A stretch of 19,696 nt of DNA, taken from NCBI GenBank assembly GCA_026770585.1, contig MU646651.1, positions 178,523 through 198,218 of the forward strand. Reading direction: 5' to 3'. Below the pieces are notes generated by a model, which saw nothing but the letters and a program-made list of their open reading frames with translations, did no database searches and was not told the DNA's origin. Made by a program: the position numbers and the translations under genes. Source of the DNA: Baffinella frigidus. Lineage: Eukaryota > Cryptophyceae > Cryptomonadales > Baffinellaceae. Each line of letters opens with the position of its first letter. Within the stretch, counting starts at the first letter, position 1. Below, one piece after another: positions 14,735-19,696 of this stretch.

Positions 14735-14906
14735 TGTGCCACGTCCTGGCTCGGCGTCGGCTACGGCAACACCCTACGGAATGCCGGACGTGGAGCAGGG
14801 GGGTTCACGTGGCGAGTACGCTTCGGGCCGCGGCGTCTTCGGCATGCGCCGCCGCAAGGACCAACACTCCCTGCCGTTCGGGGACTTCATAAGAAAATTG
14901 AATTAA
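14735..14906 (+). CDS. Possible 3'-terminal exon, unidentified
   Basis: Open frame ending at TAA 14904-14906. It reads VPRPGSASATATPYGMPDVE and ends RRRKDQHSLPFGDFIRKLN. Codons have a raised share of C or G in third position compared with the surrounding AT-rich DNA, and composition drops sharply at the stop. There is no convincing start: the frame enters from the assembly gap and poly-A. The adjacent frame is also open (to 14892), so the evidence is limited. No domain recognised. Confidence 0.25.
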
Positions 14907-14923
14907 TTTAAAACATTTCGGTA

Positions 14924-14992
14924 ATGAAATTTACTGCAGAGGACGATCTTTACTAGTAATAGTAAAGCAAACGTGTAGTAATTTTCATAGGA
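14924..14992. repeat. Hairpin, family H (copy H3)
   Basis: Arms ATGAAATTTACTGCA and, on the other strand, ATGAAAATTACTACA, with an inner pair CTTTACTA/TAGTAAAG. Confidence 0.75.
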
Positions 14993-15058
14993 ATCCAAAA
15001 ACTGTACACGGTCGCGGTGTATAGTTTGAAGTGGCCGTTGTTTGGGGATTTATCATAG

Positions 15059-15233
15059 TAGAGCGCTGTGCAGAGAAGTTGGCCACGGGAAATAATGTGA
15101 AATCGAGAAATTGGAGCCATTTTGTCAACTTCTGAAAATTTTAGTAGCACGAATTTCTCAAAGGTGAACAAAATGGCTCCAATTTCCCCATTTCCCCATT
15201 TTTCGGCGGCCAACTTCTCTGCACAGCGCTCTA
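15059..15233. mobile_element. MITE-like element, family G (intact copy G2)
   Basis: Perfect 26-bp terminal inverted repeats beginning TAGAGCGCTGTGCAGAGAAG at 15059-15084 and 15208-15233. A second nested inverted repeat, AATTGGAGCCATTTTGT, pairs 15110-15126 with 15168-15184. The perfect ends imply this copy is young, or that its arms are being homogenised. Confidence 0.9.
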
Positions 15234-15463
15234 CACTTGCAGGGCGGAGTTTTTGTATTAGTCAAGTCAAGGCGAAAATCGATTTTCGAAGTAACCATTC
15301 TGGGAGCCTCGTTTCTAAGTTGATTTTGCGGGTGAATTGACTTTTACAACACCTCCGGCCTGGCAGTGTAGTATACGTTGTATACTTGGTGATATACGAC
15401 TCTCCATCTTCTTGTCTCGTGTTGCTTCCCCCGAGCATAAAGCTTTCCAGAAAGGTGTTGTGT

Positions 15464-15531
15464 CAACGAAATTTACTACACACTTTGATCTTACTGGCAA
15501 TAGTAAAGCGTCTCTGTTGTAAACTTCGTTG
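15464..15531. repeat. Hairpin, family H (copy H4)
   Basis: Arms CAACGAAATTTACTACACA and, on the other strand, CAACGAAGTTTACAACAGA, with inner CTTACTG.CAATAGTAAAG pairing. Confidence 0.8.
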
Positions 15532-15556
15532 GCGTGGGTCGCCGCTAGGCGCAGCA

Positions 15557-15779
15557 GGGGTTTTGGGTTTGGAGTTTGGGGTTCAGGGTTTAGGGGTTAG
15601 GGGTGAGGGTTTAGGGTTTAGGGTTCAGGGTTGGTGGTTTAGGGTTTAGGGTTTAGGGTTTAGGGTGTGGGGTTTAGGGTTAAGGGTTTAGGGTTTAGGG
15701 TTTAGGGTTTAGGGTTTAGGGTTTAGGGTTTAGGGTTTAGGGTTTAGGGTTTAGGGTTCAGGGTTTAGGTTTTGGGCTT
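15557..15779. repeat. Interstitial TTTAGGG tract
   Basis: The left part is degenerate; from about 15680 there are a dozen or so perfect TTTAGGG copies, then TTCAGGG and TTTTGGG. Confidence 0.95.
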
Positions 15780-16000
15780 AGAATGTGCCAACATGATTAT
15801 ATCGGTGTACGCATCTGTAATGTGAAACACACCCACAGCTGTCAACCCCAGCACCCGCACCGCGTTTTGACACTTGACCAGAACCTGAATACCTGAAAGC
15901 CCTGAACTCTGCACCATAAACCTTCAACCCTCAACCCTGCATCGTGTTTTGACACTTATATAGTTTCCGATCGCTCGACAAAGGGACTGATAAATTCTCC
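15780..16000. other. Spacer with repeated GTTTTGACACTT word
   Basis: CGCGTTTTGACACTT near 15861 and TCGTGTTTTGACACTT near 15941 are separated by short CCCTGAA/CCCTCAA-type units (15894-15941). No gene seen. Confidence 0.5.
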
Positions 16001-16004
16001 ACTT

Positions 16005-16176
16005 TAATAGGGTAACGTCCTGAAAACTGGTTAGTTAGGCTTACGGTATTGCCTACGGTAGGCCGTAGGGCCCCTAGGACCTAATGTTTCATGGGACCCC
16101 CACTACGCCCCTACGGCCTACCGTAGGCAATACCGTAGGCGTAACTACCCAGTTTTCAGGACGTTAGCCTATGAAC
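16005..16176. mobile_element. MITE-like element, family D (copy D3)
   Basis: Left AATAGGGTAACGTCCTGAAA then ACTGGTTAGT; right on the opposite strand TCATAGGCTAACGTCCTGAA then AACTGGGTAGT. Two core palindromes: TTGCCTACGGTAGGCCGTAG and its mirrored form GGCCTACCGTAGGCAATACC. Confidence 0.88.
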
Positions 16177-16660
16177 TTTCTAGCTCTCTCTCGGCCTGAT
16201 TCGGGCTCACCAATTTGGTGAGACCGGGCGCTTTCCCCCTCTTAAGTTGACGGATGTGTACCGCGAACCCAGCATGGCAACTTGAGGATAGTCCGACAGT
16301 CAACGCGAGTGAGGCAGAGGTGGGAATACCGCGCAGAAGGCGCACCGCTTCCGCCCCAACCCCTACACCCCACTAGCCCTCCAAAGCAGACCACATCCGG
16401 GTTTCAGCTTCCTCGATTTCAGCCTGCGCGCCCCCCGAAATCGGAGAAAATCGCTCCAAACCCCGCCTGAAAACCCAGAAGCTGGATTCACGGTTTGGTA
16501 CCGCGCGGAAGGCGCAGGAGGCGAGCCAGACGGGGCGGAAGAGCGCGATGCAGATGCGCCGCTTTCTGCGGGGGACGAGACCGGTGGAACAGACGTTTCA
16601 GGGAATTAATTTAACGATTATGATAAGTAAACACGTCCCCGTCACGTGCTTTGGTGCGTT
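16177..16660. other. Spacer, mixed composition, no assignable gene
   Basis: Contains the palindrome CTCACCAATTTGGTGAG (16206-16222), two copies of ACCGCGC.GAAGGCGCA (near 16328 and 16500) and the first GGGGACGAGACC word (16571-16582). Open frames are short and without motifs. Confidence 0.4.
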
Positions 16661-16663
16661 GGT

Positions 16664-16745
16664 GCTTTTATTTACACTCACATCGAAGGCCTCACCCGCC
16701 TCACTCTTGAGGAGACGGACACAATCTACGGATGCGCTCCTCGAC
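16664..16745 (+). repeat. Dispersed module S, copy 2 (possible gene relic)
   Basis: Paralogue of 5848-5937. The shared frame here reads YTHIEGLTRLTLEETDTIYG and continues CAPR. See copy 1 for interpretation. Confidence 0.5.
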
Positions 16746-16977
16746 CAGACCCATCGGGAACGAGACCGGAAGGGGGGTCAGCACCACCACCAGCCCTCAG
16801 AACGGGAGCAAATCGTCTTTTTCAATCCCCTTGATATGCAGTGAGGGCCGTCGGATTCCGACGACCTCTGGTACACATCAAGGGACTCGAAAAGACGGTT
16901 TGATCCCACTCTGAAGGTGGCGGGACAGGGACGAGACCAGGGGTGGTTAGAACCAGGGCGGGGGCGATACTCGGAGC

Positions 16978-17132
16978 AGCGGGCTACGAAGGGATTTTCG
17001 GGCGCTGAGAGCCCGAGTTTTCGTGACCTTATCCGTAGGAACCCCCCTATGACCCTACGGGATGCCTACCGTAGGGTCCGAGGTCTTATCGCTTATGGGT
17101 TGTTCAAAATCTCTTCGAAGTCCTCTGTGTGG
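16978..17132. mobile_element. MITE-like element, family E (inverted copy E4)
   Basis: CAGCGGGCTACGAAGGGATT at the left; TCTTCGAAGTCCTCTGTGTGG at the right. The interior is CGAGTTTTCGTGACCTTATC and GATGCCTACCGTAGGGTCC. Orientation opposite to E1 and E2; the outermost left bases are lost. Confidence 0.8.
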
Positions 17133-17167
17133 TTTAGTAGGAGGGTGGGGACGGGACCTCTCCGAGG

Positions 17168-17254
17168 AGAGGAGGCAAATCACCCTCTATCACGCGTTGC
17201 GCTCCTCCAACCCCCCCTCACCCCAAAATAGTAAAGTGCTTGTGTTGTAAAAAC
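17168..17254. repeat. Inverted duplication P, left copy
   Basis: AAATCACCCTCTATCACGCG through TAAAGTGCTTGTGTTGTAAA, near-identical on the opposite strand at 18538-18622. Both give the peptide NHPLSRVA plus LQPPLTPK in one frame. Confidence 0.8.
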
Positions 17255-17292
17255 AATTACAACACGTTTTTACAACACACACACTTTACTAT
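17228..17292. repeat. Hairpin element O
   Basis: 27-bp arms with two mismatches: ATAGTAAAGTGCTTGTGTTG on the left against ATAGTAAAGTGTGTGTGTTG on the opposite strand at the right; 11-nt loop. Its left half is duplicated in the inverted copy at 18538. Confidence 0.85.
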
Positions 17293-17344
17293 AACTAGTT
17301 AGATCAAATGGGCAGGGCGGGGACGAGACCGCTCCGAGGAGAGG

Positions 17345-17535
17345 CCACTCGAGAATGTTAGAGGGGCCTATTTACATGTGGGGTTGCAAATATTTGTACC
17401 AGGATAAGGTAGAGTAACCTCCTGACTGTGCAATTTGAGCAGAGTCACGTGACCATTCAACGAAAGTTACTACACACATGCCCTCTTTTAAAAGCACATC
17501 GGTTTTGAATAGGCCCCTCCAGCATTCTCGTGTGG
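17345..17535. mobile_element. MITE-like element, family A (inverted copy A3)
   Basis: CCACTCGAGAATGTTAGAGG at the left; CCACACGAGAATGCTGGAGG on the opposite strand at the right. It carries CAACGAAAGTTACTACACAC (17460-17479). Flanks match an unoccupied copy of the target at 17718-17737. Confidence 0.85.
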
Positions 17536-17683
17536 GGAGGCAGTGCCTAGCCTGGCGAACGCCTCTCGGCCCCGACCTTCGAAAAGCGTGTGAGGCGTCT
17601 TCACTTCCCAAACGTTGTGAAAGCCCTCAAAAGTGGCCAAGTTAACTGAAGCGAGTCAAACTTCGGGGTCGTATAGCACCAGT

Positions 17684-17737
17684 AAAATCAAATTGACAGG
17701 GCGGGGACGGAACCGCTGAGAGGAGAGGAGGCAGTGC
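17684..17737. repeat. Module N copy with unoccupied A site
   Basis: AAATCAAATTGACAGGGCGG then GGACGGAACCGCTGAGAGGA and GAGGAGGCAGTGC. It aligns with 17302-17344 joined to 17536-17546, with A3 absent. Confidence 0.75.
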
Positions 17738-17740
17738 GAC

Positions 17741-17820
17741 CGCCCGCCGAGATACCACAGGGTCATCGGCACGTGTAGGATCTGCGCGCGGCAGGGGGGG
17801 TAGAGCGTGTCAAGCCAGCC
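17741..17820. repeat. Module W, copy 1 (without telomeric tract)
   Basis: GCCCGCCGAGATACCAC, then TCATCGGCACGTGTAGGATC, a G7 run, then AGAGCGTGTCAAGCCAGCC. The same flanks surround a telomere-like tract in copy 2. Confidence 0.8.
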
Positions 17821-17827
17821 ACCATAC

Positions 17828-17870
17828 CCACACAGCGGATGTCGAAGAGATTTTGAATAACTCCTAAGGC
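17828..17870. mobile_element. Family E left-end fragment (E5)
   Basis: CCACACAGCGGATGTCGAAG followed by AGATTTTGAATAACTCC. Matches E1 and E2 left ends; the remainder is missing. Confidence 0.75.
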
Positions 17871-17911
17871 AATGCGTATTCTTAAGTTAACATGACTATT
17901 CTTAGGTTGCG

Positions 17912-18232
17912 CGCCCGCCTAGAGGACCAGGTACCACCAATGACGTCATTGGCACGTGCAGGATCTACGTGGGGAGAGGGGGGGGGGTTCAGGGTTTGGG
18001 GTTTAGGGTTTGAGGGTTTTGGGGTGAGGTTTGGGGTTTGGGGTTTGGGGTGTGGGGTTTGGGGTGTGGGGTTTAGGGGTGGGGGGGGAGAGTTAAGGGT
18101 TTAGGGTTTAGGGTTTAGGGTTTAGGATTTAGGGTTTAGGGTTTAGGGTTCAGGGTTCAGGGTTTAGGGTTTAGGGTTCAGGGTTTAGGGTTTAGGGTTT
18201 ATGGTTTAGGAGCAGAGCGTGTTAAGGCAGCC
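17912..18232. repeat. Module W, copy 2 (with telomeric tract)
   Basis: GCCCGCCTAGAGGACCAGGT, ACGTCATTGGCACGTGCAGG and a G-rich run to 17987, then the telomere-like tract, then AGAGCGTGTTAAGGCAGCC at 18214-18232. The halves correspond to the contiguous copy at 17741-17820. Confidence 0.8.
17988..18210. repeat. Interstitial TTTAGGG/TTTGGGG tract inside module W
   Basis: TTTGGGG-rich left half and TTTAGGG-rich right half. Confidence 0.95.
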
Positions 18233-18302
18233 GTCTCGTGTCATAGACACAGCCACGACAGGGTATTCGAGGACCGCGTTTGGTACGGGAATTTCATCCG
18301 GA

Positions 18303-18436
18303 CGAGTATTTGAATCAAATACGATTTCGGGGGTCTCCGATCTGGTTTGCAACGAAAATTACTACACGGACGTGACCGGACAGAGTCCGATGTGTAGTAA
18401 CTTTCGTTGCCAGGTCGTATTTGAGTCAAATAGTCG
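18303..18436. mobile_element. Foldback element, family H (copy H1)
   Basis: Outer ends CGAGTATTTGAATCAAATAC and, opposite strand, CGACTATTTGACTCAAATAC. Inner arms are GCAACGAAAATTACTACAC and GTGTAGTAACTTTCGTTGC around GGACGTGACCGGACAGAGTCC. Best-preserved member of H. Confidence 0.85.
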
Positions 18437-18537
18437 CCGCGATTAAATTGGAGCCGTTCCTGCAAATCCCTCTGGGGGTTGGAGCCACCAATCGGAATTC
18501 CGAGAAGAGGAGCCCCGCCCGGGCAGGGCCCTGCGTG

Positions 18538-18622
18538 TTTTTACAACACAAGCACTTGACTATTTTGGGGTGAGGGGGGGTTGGAGGACCGCAACGCGTG
18601 ACAGAGGGTGATTTCCCTTCCC
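18538..18622. repeat. Inverted duplication P, right copy
   Basis: GTTTTTACAACACAAGCACT through ACGCGTGACAGAGGGTGATT; complement of 17168-17254 with a few substitutions. Confidence 0.8.
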
Positions 18623-18771
18623 TCCTAACCCGGGCGCATGAGGGCACAGAAATCGCAGCACGCTAAGTACTGGAGTGGAACAACGACGCTCCCCCCCCCC
18701 CCCACCCCACCACCAGACACAGCTCCGGTGGGGGTGCGTACATGGCGGCCGTGTTGGTGCTGCCAAACGTC

Positions 18772-18915
18772 TCTCAGAAAAGGGATCCTAAAATCCGTTT
18801 TCTTAAGTCAATTCCTACACAAATTCGTCAACTTGTTCTTTTCTCTTCGCATAAGTTGACAGATTTGCAGGGGAATTGACTTAAGAAAACGGATTTTAGA
18901 ATCCCTTTTCTGAGA
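18772..18915. mobile_element. Long hairpin element I (63-bp arms)
   Basis: Nearly complementary 63-bp arms with an 18-nt loop. The left begins TCTCAGAAAAGGGATCCTAA, the right on the other strand TCTCAGAAAAGGGATTCTAA; both continue through TCCGTTTTCTTAAGTCAATT. About seven mismatches lie mainly in the inner third. No ORF. If transcribed, it would form a long RNA hairpin. Confidence 0.9.
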
Positions 18916-18978
18916 TAAAAACGTCTCTCTGTCCCTCACCTGGATCTGGTTGGACCTACCACAGCCCATTTCGTACCC

Positions 18979-19200
18979 CCTGACTCCTCACCCCTAACCC
19001 CTAATCCCTGAACCCTGAACCCTACCCCTATACCTGCATATGGGCGGTAGTGGCAGCGTAGAGGTCCTGCCACGCCTAACGCCTAACCCCTGTCTCCTAA
19101 CCCTAACCCCTAACCCCTATAACCCCTAACCCCGAACCCCGAACTCCTGTCCCCTAATCCGTAACCCGTAACCAATAACCCGTAACCCCCAACCCTAACC
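18979..19200. repeat. CCCCTAA-type tracts split by a duplicated module
   Basis: CCCCTAA, CCCTGAA and AACCCGT variants at 18979-19033 and 19076-19200. The module CTGCATATGGGCGGTAGTGG... (19034-19076) recurs as CAGCATCTGGACGTTAGTGG... at 19207-19249, so the second tract is bracketed by direct repeats. Confidence 0.85.
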
Positions 19201-19267
19201 ACATTCCAGCATCTGGACGTTAGTGGCAGCGAAGAGATCCAGCCATGCCCTCTCCCTCATGTGAAAA

Positions 19268-19410
19268 GCTGACGCCAGCGAGGTACTTAGAGCCTACGGA
19301 TTGCCTACGGTAGGAGCCCCCCTCCTACGACTTTTAAAGACCTTTTGTTTTAAACGTCGTGGGAGGAGGGGGGGTTCCTACCGTAGGCTAAGGGGTCCGC
19401 TGGCGTTAGC
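19268..19410. mobile_element. Foldback element, D-related (D4)
   Basis: Ends GCTGACGCCAGCG and, opposite strand, GCTAACGCCAGCG. It shares the inner TTGCCTACGGTAGG and CCTACCGTAGGC blocks with families D and E, but the outer ends are unrelated to D1-D3. Confidence 0.8.
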
Positions 19411-19460
19411 TTGTGGCATTATCCGGGCGTCCCTCCCAACCCATCGCCTCCGCGGGTGCA

Positions 19461-19635
19461 TACCACGCAAGAGTGTAGAGCTGACTGGCTTACAGGAGAA
19501 ATAGTCAGATCTGACTATTTTTAAGTTCATAAGTGGACATTCTCCCCAGAGAAAAATCGAAATTTCGGAAAGTTGGTACAAATTCCGTGTGAAGTGACTT
19601 GTTTTCCCAGGTCAGCCCTACACTCTTGCGTGGTA
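19461..19635. mobile_element. MITE-like element, family F (copy F2)
   Basis: Same ends and length as F1 (TACCACGCAAGAGTGTAGAG; complement TACCACGCAAGAGTGTAGGG). The middle 120 bp is almost identical to F1. Confidence 0.88.
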
Positions 19636-19696
19636 GGTGGCGGCCGTGCTGGTATTGATCAAGGACTCTCTCGGTCAGGGTTGAGGCGTGGAGGTG

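Larger units (their letters stand above)
17147..17344. repeat. Repeated word module N
   Basis: GGGGACGGGACC plus CTCCGAGGAGAGGAGGCA at 17147-17176, and GCAGGGCGGGGACGAGACC plus GCTCCGAGGAGAGG at 17312-17344. A further copy at 17684-17737 continues into GAGGCAGTGC. Element A3 splits the second copy. Confidence 0.75.

Noticed and set aside
13777-14906. Long open frames of 312-344 residues across 13.8-14.9 kb
   Set aside because: They consist of GGGGTTT translations and the assembly gap; only the part after 14735 is real sequence.
1-19696. tRNA or rRNA genes
   Set aside because: I looked for the tRNA T-loop and A/B box words and rRNA signatures and found none convincing; GGTTCGATGC near 13120 lacks a fitting acceptor stem.
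1-19696. A transposase gene driving the foldback elements
   Set aside because: No open frame shows transposase motifs that I can recognise; all element copies are under about 210 bp. The source element must be elsewhere, or extinct.

Overview
The window looks like nuclear DNA of a eukaryote, probably a microbial alga or related protist. This is inferred from plant-type telomere heptamers (CCCTAAA/TTTAGGG and variants), the absence of bacterial-style operons, the dense load of short foldback elements, and one C2H2 zinc-finger gene fragment. I cannot name the species from sequence alone. There is one assembly gap (14100-14696).

Almost all of the window is repeats. Interstitial telomere-like tracts lie mainly in CCCTAAA orientation up to about 10.4 kb, in TTTAGGG orientation from about 12.66 to 18.2 kb, and in CCCCTAA orientation near 19 kb. 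Between them sit at least ten families of short (65-200 bp) inverted-repeat elements resembling MITEs. I call them A (CCACACGAGAATG ends), B (CAGGGGTACCTCG ends, TA target site), C (TCCCTTAAGTGG ends, TA target site), D (TAATAGGGCAACG ends), E (CCACACAGCGG ends), F (TACCACGCAAGAGTG ends), G (AGCGCTGTGCAGAG ends), H (CAACGAAATTTACTACA hairpins), I/O/Q (long hairpins), and K, M and R (single copies). No transposase gene was recognised, so all appear non-autonomous here.

Layout: 0-1.5 kb, telomeric tracts, one A element and a duplicated module. 1.5-3.9 kb, F, G, E, K and M elements inside repeated L and J modules. 3.95-6.6 kb, dense nested B, C, D and Q elements around a 350-bp telomeric tract. 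6.7-8.3 kb, a tandem repeat followed by GC-rich DNA with a possible minus-strand exon. 8.3-10.4 kb, hairpins, A2, a U duplication and a small ORF. 10.4-11 kb, the only recognisable protein domain, four C2H2 fingers. 11-13.6 kb, a second B/C/D cluster and a minisatellite. 13.8-15 kb, a GGGGTTT tract and the gap. 15-19.7 kb, G, H, D, E, O and I elements, more telomeric tracts, and a second F copy.

The most interesting signals concern the repeats. Element families with unrelated ends share the palindromic core CCTACNGTAGG. Foldbacks and telomeric tracts are repeatedly bracketed by 22-69 bp direct repeats. Paralogous filled and empty sites are visible for a telomeric tract and for one A element. 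Apart from the zinc-finger fragment, protein-coding calls are tentative.
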